NCBI GenBank assembly: GCA_001600415.1
Contig: BCJX01000013.1
Span: 812,116-876,115 of the forward strand
Length of the DNA stretch: 64,000 nt
Source of the DNA: Pascua guehoae
Taxonomy: Eukaryota; Basidiomycota; Tremellomycetes; Trichosporonales; Trichosporonaceae
Reading direction: 5' to 3'
Shown piece by piece: positions 12,227-23,226 of this stretch. Position 1 is the first letter of the stretch. Each line of letters starts with the position of its first letter. The notes under the pieces were generated by a model. That model did not search any database. It was not told the origin of the DNA and saw nothing but the letters and a program-made list of their open reading frames with translations. A program made the translations under genes and the position numbers.

Positions 12227-12904
12227 CTACTCGTCCTCCATCCCGCAGCAGACCTTGAGCGCGCGCACGAGCTGGTCGCGCGACGCGTCAAAGGGCGGCG
12301 ACTCGTCGAGGTAGCGCTCGAGCGAGTCGCGGAGGCGGTCTGCCGACAGGCGCTGGATGGACGAGGGGTTTGCAAATGCCTGCGGCTGGGGGGTTCCGGG
12401 AACCGAGCGCTCGGTGCTCTTGCTCCCCAGGCCGCGGGCGGGGGGCAGGCCGAGGACGCGGCGGGCGTGGTTGAGGCGCGCGTCGTCCATGGCGTTCAGG
12501 CGGGTTTGGGCCGTGTTGAGGGCGGTGCGGAGGGATTGGATCTCTTGCTGCATGTCGAGGAGGACGCGGTAGATGGGCGATGTGGGGCCGACGGCGTCGC
12601 GCATCTTGAACCAGTCTGGGGTTAGTGTGTGCCGGGGCCGGGGGNNNNNNNNNNNNNNNNNNNNNNNNNNNNNNNNNNNNNNNNNNNNNNNNNGGGAGAG
12701 GGGGTTTGGGGGTCGGTGGTGGTGACGTGAGGTGGTTGGTATTGCGGGGATGTGGAGAGACGGTGGCTGTCTCAGGGCCCAAAGACCAGAGACCCCGTCG
12801 TCATGTCGGAAGAGACGACGACTGAACCCATTTGCCAAGAGCGACCTGCGACATTGTGGCGGCAGGGAATGTGGGCACGGACTCGACCACTTCCCAATCC
12901 AACC

Positions 12905-12954
<50 letters not shown>

Positions 12955-13223
12955 CCCCCCCGGTCGTGCACGACGACCTCGACAAACTCACCATCAGCGT
13001 GCTCCATGAGCGCGGCCCGCCAGACCTGGACGGCGGCCTTTTCCTCGTCGTCAAACACGGGCGAGGCCATGATGCCGTCGACGAGCTCGAGGGCCTCGCC
13101 GAGCGCCTCCTGCGAGAGGGGGAGGGGCAGGCCGCCAAACTCGCGGTTCAGGTGGATGAGGAGCGGGTACTTGTGCGGGTTGCACGGGAGCTGCTTGACG
13201 ATTTGGGCCGGGATGACGATCAT
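12227..13223 (-). CDS. Hypothetical protein with a coiled-coil-like C-terminal exon, interrupted by a gap
   Basis: Two coding segments are clear. The first starts at ATG 13223 (MIVIPAQIVKQLPCNPHKYP) and runs to about 12970, with a helical LSQEALGEALELVDGIMASP region. The last exon starts at 12615 after a CCCCAG acceptor (DWFKMRDAVGPTSPIYR), continues through a heptad-like helix ending in LNAMDDARLNHARRVLGLPP, and stops at 12227. Between them lie a poly-C run (12906-12953) and an N gap (12645-12693). The reading phases of the two segments do not match directly, so a further exon probably lies in or near the gap. I do not recognise the family. The poly-C tract sits right at the expected donor, so the exact first-exon end is uncertain. 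Confidence 0.6.
12645..12693. other. Assembly gap (49 N)
   Basis: Run of undetermined bases inside the gene at 12227-13223, flanked by G-rich sequence on both sides. It probably hides part of an intron and possibly a small exon. Confidence 0.95.
12906..12960. repeat. Long poly-C homopolymer
   Basis: Forty-eight consecutive C (12906-12953), one G, then further C. On the coding strand of the overlapping minus-strand gene this is poly-G at the start of an intron. Such length is unusual and may be partly a sequencing or assembly artefact. Confidence 0.85.
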
Positions 13224-14957
13224 CGTGAGGGGGCGGGGTGGGGAGAGATGCGGTAGGGGTGAGGTGGGATTGTTGTGGGTGTGGTTAATCAAGAAGATGT
13301 GTGGCGAGGTGGATATGCAGGTTTGTGGCGATGGTGGTTATAATATTTGGCCTCGTGTGTGTCAATCTTTATCTCGTCTGCCATTGTCCAGAGCCGCCCA
13401 AAGCCGCACCCTCCCGTACCCACTGCCGCGTCACACCGCCGATCTGCCCGATCTACACCCGGCAAACCCAGGCCACACGGCCAAGTCAGGCAAGCCCAAG
13501 CAAGCCCTCTCGGTCCTGCTCGGTCGATTCCATTACCTCTCCACGCCCACCTGTGCACAATGTCTTTGCCCGAGACATGGGTGCACGACCACTGAGATGA
13601 CGGGTCGCCGGCGGGTTCCGGGTCCGAGCGGGTCTAATCGGCAGGCCGTCAACCCAAAAACAGAGCAAGGAAAAAAAAAAAACAAATTTGGACGCGCCAC
13701 AACCAAATCAGACACGTGCTTCAGGGACAATTGCGTGCCAAGATGATCGCCGCTGCTGCGGAGCAAAGTCTAGAATATCGTCATGTTGATTCAATCTGCT
13801 GTGGCTCTATGCCACTAGATACACCCAGGTGTGGTCCGATTTCTCTGATCATGGTGGCCGAGATTGTCACAACGTGTTGGTGTTGAGAAATTATGGGTGC
13901 AGGACACTTTGGTCATGACAAATGGTACATTTTCGCAGAGCTTGGTCGCTGGTGATTTCGGTGTGCTGTTCGACAGACGACGGTTGAGCGACAAGGTTGC
14001 TATCGTGAACAAAGCACCTTGGCAGCTCCGCGTTGTGATTCCTCACCATCCACTCCCTCTCATTCTCAAGGGATACGATACATCCATGCAACAAAACAGG
14101 GCTCGCACGACGACCACAAGTGTGGTCTTCATGGACGTCGTCGAGGTCAAATATAATTTTCCTCTGCAAACCAAGATTGCTGCGGGGGCATCCAAACACG
14201 TCGAAACGAGCAGAGCGCCTAGCACCATAACCATACTGGAGTCTTGACATGTCTGTATGACAATGGCAAACTCCCAGAGGCGTGCGACCCGACACGCTGG
14301 ACGTGTGATGACCATGCCTGGGCCAAATGGTGCAACGTGGACACTCAGACTCGAGCCATTCTAGCTCTACAGCCTGGGATGGCAAATCGTCACCAAATCT
14401 GGAACGCGAGTTGCTTGGGCAGTCCGGGCCGGTGCGTAAGAGTCGAGACTTGGGAGACTGTGAGGATGGCTTTGAACAGCCTCGATGAATGACTTCCGTT
14501 GTTGTTACTATGTGCTCGTGATCTGCGCCGCCTTTGACGCTGGGCCCAGGGCAGTAGATCAGTGGGGCCCCAGGTGGCAACATAAATCTTGTCATGGGCA
14601 AGATTTGATTCCGACAAGTTTGCGATCGATCGGAGCGGATCGGCCGGTTGACCGATCAGTTCAAAACCAAAGCACGACCACCTCTGAACCTCTGTTGCTT
14701 CTTGGCAAACGGGCCATGAACGCCGATGCCGGCCGATACGCCCCCGCATTCTGGCGCCCGCAACTGCGCTCGGGTTCCATATCCATAATTTGTTTGTGCA
14801 TGCAACGCGTCATGTCATGGTGGTGGCCGTCACCGATCTCTGCACCAGTGTCCTATCCCATCGCGCCTCGTCCTCGCCCACCCGGTGTCTAGTGCCCAAC
14901 CCGTCGCGTCCGGGAACACACGTTTGCACAAGGATGTGCTCGCATGCATACTCGGGT
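13224..14957. other. Intergenic, with one possible orphan frame
   Basis: Mostly without a supported gene. The plus-strand frame 13914-14247 (ATG 13914) has balanced amino-acid use and alternating hydrophobic segments; it is listed as a finding, not as a gene. A poly-A run lies at about 13671-13682. Confidence 0.45.
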
Positions 14958-17461
14958 TTAGGCGGCAGGCCGCTCGACGACATCCTCGAGCTCCTTCCAC
15001 GCCCCGATTGCGCCCACGTCCACGTCCAAGGTGCGAGCGTCGGCGGCGAGCGCGTCGACGTCTGCGCGCATCTGGGCGCGGAAGCGGGCCTCTTCGTCTG
15101 CGGGTTCTGGTGTCCCCGACCCGCCAGAACCAAAGAGCGAAAAGCCGCCGCCGCCGCGCCGGCGGTGTCGGCGCAGCATGTCCTCGGTCTTGCGCGCGGA
15201 CGCGAGCACACTGGCATACTGGGTGAGAACGTGGTCGACGACGCGGCGCGACCATTCGGCGCGGTACGCAGACGCGAGGGACGGGCGCGCGTCAAAGAAC
15301 GTGTGCAGTGGTTTGAGGAGCGTGGGGACAAAGTAGGATGCGGACGGGGTGGTCGCGCCGCGAGCCGGGGCGGCGCGGAGCTGGGCAGCGACTGACTTGA
15401 CGAGCTTGAGCGGCTCGGCACACCGGCGCTCAAGGATGCCAACGATGCGCGACGCGTACACCTCGGAAGAAAGCGAGAGCGGCAGGTCGTCGCCCAGTTG
15501 GCTCAGCACGGCCAGGTCGCTGATACGCCCCTTGATCGCGTCCACGTCCGTGATCGCCGAGGCGGAGAAGCGCAGAGCCGCGTCATCCTGCCCCTCGTCG
15601 TCGGCCGCAAACGTGCCCAGCGCAGCCGATAGCCATGCAGTGTACCGCGCGACAATCTGCAACGATAGTCGCCAGAACCGGTGCGACAGCTCGGGCAGGT
15701 AGATTTCGGGCGCCCAGCATTGTCGGAATGCCTCCCACGTCGCGGCGCTCTGTGCCAGCGCAAACCCAGATCCGGACGGAGGCGTCGTGCTCGTTGACGC
15801 GAGAGAAGCCTCAAACTTGCTCACAATCTCCTTCCACCGCAGCTGGAAGTAGACGGGCAGCTGCCATCGTCGTTCGAATGTGGCGTACACGGTGCTGTCA
15901 CGCATCGCGAGCACAGCATCTGTCGTCGGCGCATGGCTCTCGAGGAGCGTCAGGAAGCGGTGGGTGGTGGTGTAGTGCTGTGAATTAGTGTCGAGTTTGT
16001 CGCGGCTTTACGGAGGCGGTGGAGAGGGCGAGCCAGGATAAGTGTGGCAGAGCAAGTGCAGGAGGGCGAGTGTGGCAGCACAAGTGGAGAAAGGGGAGAG
16101 GCACACGTAGATATGCGATTTCGACAAACACGAGTTGACCAGCAGTTGCGCTAGCAGCGTTTCAACGTTTGTGTATACAGTTTCCACTCAGTCCCAGTGA
16201 TGTTGCCAAGAGTTCCGCCGCACGGTCACACCCCAACCAGGCTCCCACTGCCCGGAACGACTTTGCCTCTGTCCTCTTTCCGACTCACCTTGTGCAGCTC
16301 ATCGGGCCGTCCGGCGGCAAAGATGACGTGGCCGAGATTATCAATGACGACCTTTGCAATCTCTGGCCAGAGGACACGAGCGAAAAAGTCAAACTCGGGC
16401 GAGACCTTGTGGGCAATGTCGATGAGGGGCGCGTACGTCTCGACCTGTGCGAGGACGCGATTGTAGAGCTGGGCGAGGTTGGACGAGGCCTGTATCCTAT
16501 TTGGGTTTCCGCCGAGGCCGCCCTGGCCTGACGGGCCGCGTGCGAGGGGTGTAGCGGGAGTCTCTGGGGCGGCTGGGGAGGGCGGTGTGATGAGTGCCGC
16601 TGCAGTGATGGTCTTTATGCAAAAGTCGTGCACGTCGTGGCGGACGACGGTCTCTGCCTCTGTCCAGCCCTCGATGGCGTCGTAGGTCCGGAGCGCCTGG
16701 CGCATGCGCGGCTCGTCGCGGCTCGCCATGGCCGTCTTGAGGATGGCGGCGAGGTCGGCGCTGAGGCGGGTGCGCAGCGCGTCGATGCGGGGCGACGCCG
16801 TCTCGGCCAGCAGGCACTGCTCGCTCCGCGCCTTGTCGCGCAGGTAGACGAGCTGGCTGTACTCGCCCGCCAGGCGCGCTGCGGCCTTTGCCCGATCCTC
16901 GTCCGCGAGTCCCACCGCGGGGCCCGGCGACCGCGTGCCTCCAGCCCCAGCCCCGGCGGCTGTCCCCAGAGCCTCGGCGCGGTCGAGCGTCTCAAACAGC
17001 CGCTGCAACAGGTCGAGCAGGGCCTTTTCCTCGCGCAACGCCGCACGCGCGTCCAGTTGCGCCTGTACCGCCTCTTGGTGCTCCTTGAGCACATCCCGCA
17101 CATCCTCCACCTGGCCACGCAACGTCCCCAACGGGCTTTGGAGCCGCTTCAGCCGTGAGCCCTCCCCGCGCAGCCCCGTCCCCAGCGAGATGAACTCTTC
17201 ATAGTCGTCGTTGATCAGCTGCACCAGCTCCTCGCGCAGCACGGAGAGGTACTCGCGCAGCTCGCCCCGCAGCTCGTCCAGCGGAATGTGGATGCGCGAG
17301 AGCAGAAAGGCGTCCACGTCAAAGGACGCAGACGACAGCAATGGGTGCTCGTGCGAGAGCGGCACGAGCGACGGCAGGTCGAGCGAGTGCGCCGGTGTCG
17401 ACGCCGACGTCGACGTGCGAGGGTCGCCGCCGGCGGCTAATGGCGGCTCGGTCGTGGCCAT
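14958..17461 (-). CDS. COG2: Conserved oligomeric Golgi complex subunit 2
   Basis: Two exons, 17461-16289 and 15977-14958, join in phase 0 across a 311-nt intron to give 730 residues, close to the usual Cog2 size. The N-terminal domain is clear: FDVDAFLLSRIHIPLDELR, then EYLSVLREELVQLINDDYEE, FISLGTGLRGEG and SPLGTLRGQVEDVRD, the conserved Cog2 N-terminal helix series. The C-terminal exon begins HYTTTHRFLTLLESHAP and contains WQLPVYFQLRWKEI, typical of the Cog2 C-terminal domain. COG is a peripheral Golgi tethering complex for retrograde intra-Golgi vesicles; Cog2 belongs to lobe A. I chose ATG 17461 (MATTEPP) over an in-frame upstream ATG because the extra residues look untranslated. The gene is divergent from COX20, 278 bp away. 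Confidence 0.9.
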
Positions 17462-17739
17462 TGAGGGCGACAACAATGGAGAGGTGAAATGACGCGAGGT
17501 GTAGACGTGGTATGCCAAGATAGCCGTCTCATTGACAACTGTCGTACTTGCTGGCGATCGTGACGCGGTCAGCGCCAACATGGCAACGTGGTAAACGTGG
17601 CTGCCGCGTGGCGACGCCGTGCCTGAACTTGCTACCCGAACTTGAACTTACAACTCGGCAGAACGAGGATCGCTCAACCCACCTAAAACCACCACCGATC
17701 CGACTTTTTCTCAACACGCACCATTGGGAGGAGCATACC

Positions 17740-19084
17740 ATGTCGTCGCCGTCTGATCCGAAACCGCCCCTCAACATCCCACAGGGGAACAGCCCCGTGA
17801 CGCCCGATGCCGAGCGCCCCGAGGACGACAAGCGGACCGGGAACAAGATCGAGGACTACAAGGCGGCCATCTCGGTGCGTTTCGTATTCTCGCCGTGGTG
17901 GTTTCGACCGCGGGCGCGTACGGTATGCTTGGGACAGAGTGACGTGTGCGGTGTGGACGTGGAAACACTGCAGTACTCGACATGTCTGTTCCGCGGACAC
18001 GGTTGTAACCTGCCGTCCACACGTCTCCTGGTCCACAACCCCCACCACTGGCCCTGTCGATCGCGACCACACCCAGAGCACCACGCAGAGCGACACACAT
18101 GGACGTATCAGCTGACGTCGCAGAGGATAAACATTATTTCCGACTTTGAAAACATCGGCAAGATCCCCTGTGCGCGCGGCAGCTTGCTGTACGCTATTGC
18201 CGGCGGGGCGGGCATCGGCTCCGTCCGGTTCTTGGCATCACGGAGTGCGTTGTGTGCTGCGGAGAGTGGGAACGATGGGAGCTGACGGGGTACAGAGGTG
18301 TGGTCGGCGGCCAACTGGGCTGTGGGGACGTTTGTGTTTACGGCGATTGCGAGCTGGTGAGTTGCGTGGCTGTGGGCCTGTAGGTGTGGGTGAGGGCGTG
18401 GTCGGGGGAGTGGGGGTGGGTGTGGGCGGAACTCAAAGGGTCAAGGACATGCCTGAGGGGTGAAGATGAGGTTTGCGGCAATGGAAACGGGGACTATGTG
18501 GCATTGAGGTACTGGGGTTGGAACGGCGACGAGGCGGCTAGGCGACCAGGAGACATTGGTAGACGGTGCGATTTGGGCGGAACTCTACGGCAGAGGTGAC
18601 AGGTCTCTTGGTGCACAAGAGAAAGAGGAGAAATGGGCTTTACAATTCGGCGGAGGCTCCGGGGGGCAGACCCAAGCCGGAACGACGACTGGCCTGTGGT
18701 GAGGGGGCCGGACGAGTGCCTATAGTGGAGACGTTGTGGAGCGGCGGTGCAGAGACGACCCTGTGCGAGGCCCTTTGAAGAGTTGTGATGTTGCAGTGGA
18801 TCTGGCACAATACCATGGGCAGGCTTAGCTATCGACCGGCGGATAGGAAAGTGCGGCCGACAGCAGATAGACGAGAGGAACAGATGTACACCAACAAGCC
18901 TCCCCCGACGCCAGTCCGACCTCGCGCTAACACTACCAGGGAGATGTGTCAACATGCCCGAGCCAAGGAGCTGGCGCAGATGCGCATGATCCAGGAGCGC
19001 TTTCCCCATCGCCATGTCTCCAAGCTCAAGCGCAAGGACGAGGATTGGCAGCCACCAGCCGACGAGGGGGCCAACAAGCAGTAG
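17740..19084 (+). CDS. COX20: Cytochrome c oxidase assembly protein Cox20
   Basis: Four exons, 17740-17874, 18124-18244, 18296-18356 and 18940-19084, give 153 residues. The core is diagnostic of Cox20/FAM36[20 protein letters not shown], a first membrane segment ending in SVRFLAS, then [20 protein letters not shown] as the second membrane segment. A basic Met/Gln-rich tail follows ([20 protein letters not shown]). Cox20 is an inner mitochondrial membrane chaperone that helps newly made Cox2 mature. The splits fall inside the K codon of KVWSAAN and the W codon of SWEMC, which fixes the junctions. The third intron is 583 nt, ten times the local norm. The gene converges on the Ran gene, about 200 bp away. 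Confidence 0.9.
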
Positions 19085-19286
19085 ACATGACATCAACGCA
19101 GCAAGGGTAGACACAGCACACATGCACAGTTCATCACATCCATTCACCATCACAAGCTGGCAGCGTAGGCCAAATGACGCAACATCACAGGTGCATGACA
19201 TGCAGCGATTCATCTCATGGCTCGGCAAATGGACACTACGTGCGCTACAGACTATGGAACAGCCGAGCCCTCTAGGTGTAAACCTC

Positions 19287-20813
19287 TTAGAGGTCGTCGT
19301 CCTGTGGTGTGTCAGTGGCGATTCCGTGTTCAAAGAGCGGCAAATCGTGCGCCAGAGCCCCAAAGCTACATGGCCTGCACTAGCACCACGACATACCTCG
19401 TCAGGGAGGGGAGCGGCAGCGGCCTGGTCGAGCTCCTGCTGGTACTTGGCCATGAGCTCGGGGTCGACCGAGACTTCAGGGGGAGCAAGTGCGGGGGCGG
19501 CGACAAACTCGAGCGACTGGTTGCCGACGAGCTTGCGTGCGAGCCAGAGGAAGGGCTTCTCGAAGTTGTAGTTGGACTTGGCCGAAATCTCGAAGTACTG
19601 GAGGTTCTCTGTGCACAGCGTCAGTAAAAGTGGAACAAGGGGTAAAAGCGTGACCGGCCGCGTGACGCACTCTTGCGGTGGAAGGTAACGTTGGCGGTCT
19701 TGACCTTGCGCTCCTTGACGTCGACCTTGTTGCCGCAGAGAACAATGGGAATGTTCTCGCAAACACGCTCGAGGTCACGGTGCCAGTTGGGGACGTTCTT
19801 GTAGGTGATACGCGAGGTAACGTCGAACATGATGATACCGCACTGGCCCTGGATGTAGTAGCCGTCACGGAGACCACCGAACTTCTCCTGTCCAGCGGTG
19901 TCCCAGACGTTGAAGCAGATGGTGCCCTGTGGGTGTTAGTAACGCGGTCGAGATGCGATCCACGACGATTCGAGACTGCGCATTGTACGCTGGTGCTTTG
20001 GGTTCGGGACGTCTCGAGCGATTGCTCGGTCCAGCCCGGCACCGGAGACGCCCGCAAAGAGGGAGAGTGTGTATAACCGCTGCGGGCAAGGGCACAGAAA
20101 CCATTCTCGCCAGCAGTCGATCCCCTCGTCCGCTCCGAGGCACTCTCGTGCCCTAGCACTCGCAAAATATAGCAACAGTCTCGAAGGCGCCGCGCAAGCG
20201 GAAATGATACGCACGAACGAGGTGTGGAAAACGAGGGGGTGGACCTCGACACCGAGGGTGGCTGGGACGTTAGTAAATCTTGTCTGGTGGTCCGGGGTCG
20301 GGGCCAAGTCGGCACAGTGTCGTCGAGCGACAGGGTCGATTCGGTTCAACGGAGAATGCGTCCCAGTGCAACAAGCGCATACGCACCAATGTACTTCTTC
20401 TCGAACTCGCCTGTCGGGGTCAGCATCAAGTCTTCGCGGCTGGGAATGGCAAGAGGCCATGGTGGTGGCAAAAGTTTGCGTGACACGAACCGGTAAGGTG
20501 GCGCTTGACGAAGGTGGTCTGAGCGGGTTAGCTCAAGTTTCTGCGAGATGGGGGCATTGCAGCAGCTCACCTTGCCTGTAGAGCAAAAGCAACGAGGGCA
20601 TTGTCAGCTATCCATCTCGAGCAGCGTTTGGCGTGGTCGAGGACATACCCTGCGAGGTTGGTCAGCATGGTTCGAAAGAGATCAAGTTGTGCCTTGAGCT
20701 GTTTGGGATTTGGGGGTGCTTCGCTTCCATGTGTGCTCGCGCGCACAGAGACTCACGGTACCACCGTCACCGCAGAGGACCATCTTGAAGGTCGCGACGT
20801 TTTCACCAGACAT
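19287..20813 (-). CDS. GSP1: Ran GTPase (Gsp1) with 1-nt and 5-nt exons
   Basis: Nine exons by eye: 20813-20757, 20649 (one base), 20575-20571, 20518-20491, 20410-20387, 20261-20215, 19926-19671, 19608-19397 and 19301-19287, totalling 645 nt for 214 residues, the normal Ran length. Motifs are complete: P-loop GDGGTGKTTF, the TLGVEVHPL effector region, [21 protein letters not shown] and the acidic DDDL tail. Ran drives nucleocytoplasmic transport and spindle assembly. The P-loop Gly-Lys codons (GGC AAG) are split as G plus GCAAG, each piece bounded by its own AG acceptor and GT donor. The three flanking introns have GCTGAC, GCTGAC and GCTAAC branch-point-like sequences. Without the single base the frame breaks. 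The start has an A-rich context, as in highly expressed genes. Confidence 0.92.
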
Positions 20814-21442
20814 TTTTGCTGTTGTTTTCTTTTGGGTTTGGGGGAGGAGAGGAGAGAAGGAGAGTGGGGGTATAGAAGGCGGGGGAAGAGGACGAGAGGG
20901 AGGTTTGTGATGAGGGACGAGGGGTCGAGGTGGCGAGATGGGTGCACCGTGTTGTCTACCACTCTGGCACCCTGTGGCCGTGATTTTATTAATCAGCAGT
21001 AATTCTTCACCATTTTATCCCAAATTGCCACGTGACTTGTGTGCGACCACAAGGTGCAAGTAGTGGGTGCTGGTGCGCTGTGGTGACAGACTGCAGACTG
21101 CTGTCCCATGGTGGGCAGGCGCACCCAGTGGATGGGGCATTCTCGCAGTCAAGGTGGCAAAAGTCGCCCTTTGGGTAGTCTTTCGAGCGTGTCCTCGTCT
21201 TGTTTCCTCGCTGTACAAGTGTCCATAAGAGCAGTTGGAGCACACGAGAACAAGAACTTGCATGTGGATTGGTGGAACAGAAACCGCTCCTAACTTCGCC
21301 CAGCTTGTCTCACAATTCTGGGACTTCAATGTCACGTGACGCCCCCCTCTGTGCCTTCCTCGCGTTCACTTGTCTCCCCCCGCCTCCACATTTTGATTGT
21401 TGTTGTCTTCCTTCTCTGCTCTCTTTCCCTACATTACCCACC

Positions 21443-22823
21443 ATGCCAGCAGCCGGCGCCCCAGAAGACACCTCGAACGGTGCTGTGAGTCGAGATCTCC
21501 CTCGGTGCCATTACCGTAGCTAATCTAGCGGCGTCAAGCCGCGTCCCAGTCTGAGCGCCAAAAAGAGACCCTCATCAAGGTGAGCTAGGAAGTCCCTCAC
21601 GACTGCTAACTCTCAGGACCCGCAGCGCGACTATACGACGGCGCAGTTTACGACGACGAGCGAGTCTCTCGATGAGGCGCTGAAAAAGTCGACGGTCGGC
21701 CTCGTCTCGCTGTCTGACTTCCAAAAGACAAAGGAGGAAATCGAGGAAGAGCACCGCAAGGTCGCCGCCAAGACTGCGGCGGAGAAGATGTGCGTTAAGT
21801 GTAGTTGTAGTGAAAGCCTAACGCCACAGTGCGAGTGCGAAGCGGTCAAAGAAGGACAAGAAGAAGGCGAGGAGCAAGCTCTCGTTCATGGACGACGAGG
21901 CCGACGACGACGTGTCCATTGGGAGCAAGCGCTCGCGTGAAGGGAGTGACGGTGAGCTGTGGTTAGCGACAGTTGTAGCTCATACCAGACTCGCGCCCCA
22001 AGAAGCTCACAAAGAACCCCAACGTCGACACGTCCTTCCTCCCTGACCGCGAACGGGAGGCTGAGGAGCGGCGTCAGCGCGAGGAGCTCCGGCAAAAGTG
22101 GCTCGAGCAGCAGGAACGCATCAAAAACGAGGCCATTGAGATTACCTACTCGTACTGGGACGGGAGTGGGCACCGCAAGGTCGTTGACGTGGGTTTAGCT
22201 AATGGAAGCGGTAAATGTTGAGCTGACCTCTAGTGCAAAAAGGGCGACTCGATCGAGGCCTTCCTCGGCAAGTGCCGAGCACAGGTGCCCGAGCTGCGCG
22301 GGACGAGTATCGACAACCTGATGTACATCAAGGTGGGGTTTGTTGATGTTTTAAAAACTGACCCACCAGGAGGACCTCATCATCCCACACGTGAGTGGAG
22401 TCCGACGTTGGCTCACTTTGGTCCTTTGCGAGCCCCAGGGCTAACCGCAGCACTATACATTCTACGACTTTATCATCAACAAGGCGCGCGGCAAGTCGGG
22501 CCCGCTCTTCAACTTTGACGTGCACGACGACGTGCGCATGCTGGCGGACGCGCGAAAGGAAAAGGACGAGAGCCACGCGGGCAAGGTCGTCGAGCGGTCG
22601 TGGTACAACCGGTTCAAGCATGTGCGTCGTGTGTGGCGAGTGGCGTGCAAGGGTGTCTCGGTGTTTCCTCTACACGCGACGGTGCAGGCTGCACAGTACC
22701 CGATGCTGACGCCAGATTTTCCCCGCATCCAGGTGGGAAGTGTACGACCCGGACAAGGACTATGGGAGCTACGTGAGTGGGTCCGCGACGACGCTCGACT
22801 GACCCGCGCAGAAGGTCGCTTAG
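21443..22823 (+). CDS. XAP5 / FAM50 family nuclear protein
   Basis: Ten exons: 21443-21484, 21529-21579, 21617-21789, 21830-21951, 21989-22188, 22234-22332, 22370-22390, 22451-22621, 22716-22772 and 22812-22823, giving 315 residues. Family signatures run through the whole protein: [118 protein letters not shown]. The N-terminal half is charged, coiled-coil-like and Lys-rich with probable nuclear localisation signals. XAP5/FAM50 proteins are nuclear and linked to chromatin and spliceosome function. Two exons are tiny: 21 nt (EDLIIPH) and a 12-nt terminal exon (KVA, stop). The gene is divergent from the Ran gene, 629 bp between starts. Confidence 0.93.
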
Positions 22824-23226
22824 CGTGGCGCGTTTCGTCCATCTGTTGTACTGTATGCATTGCATTTCCTGTCATGCTGTCATGCTGTCCTTATGTCCAT
22901 GGAGGCTCTGCTGACACTCTGGTATCCTTACCATGGGAGATAGATTCCAAGTCGAATAGGCCCTCGAAGTCAGCAGTGTACTGTACAGGTAATGCGGCCG
23001 TATGCTTGTGCACTGGTGCCGGTACGCGGGGATGGGCACGTTGGCTGCTGGGTGGCTTTTTCGGTGCCACTTGTCAACAAGCGAGCCCAGTCGCCACCCA
23101 TTTTTTTCAGGCACACATTGAAATCCGCCCCAACTTGTCCACCTCGTCTCATCTTCAACCTCTCCCCCCTCCCCACTTCTTACCCACCCAACCCACTCCC
23201 CACCCCGACCGGCGTCAGCGCCGCCT
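22824..23226. other. Intergenic region upstream of DUS2
   Basis: About 400 bp between two same-strand genes. The last 130 bp are strongly pyrimidine-rich, as upstream of most starts in this window. No other feature seen. Confidence 0.5.

Noticed and set aside
18494..19762. 422-codon minus-strand frame between COX20 and Ran
   Set aside because: Contains one true Ran exon but runs through its introns and over COX20; the spliced Ran model explains it.
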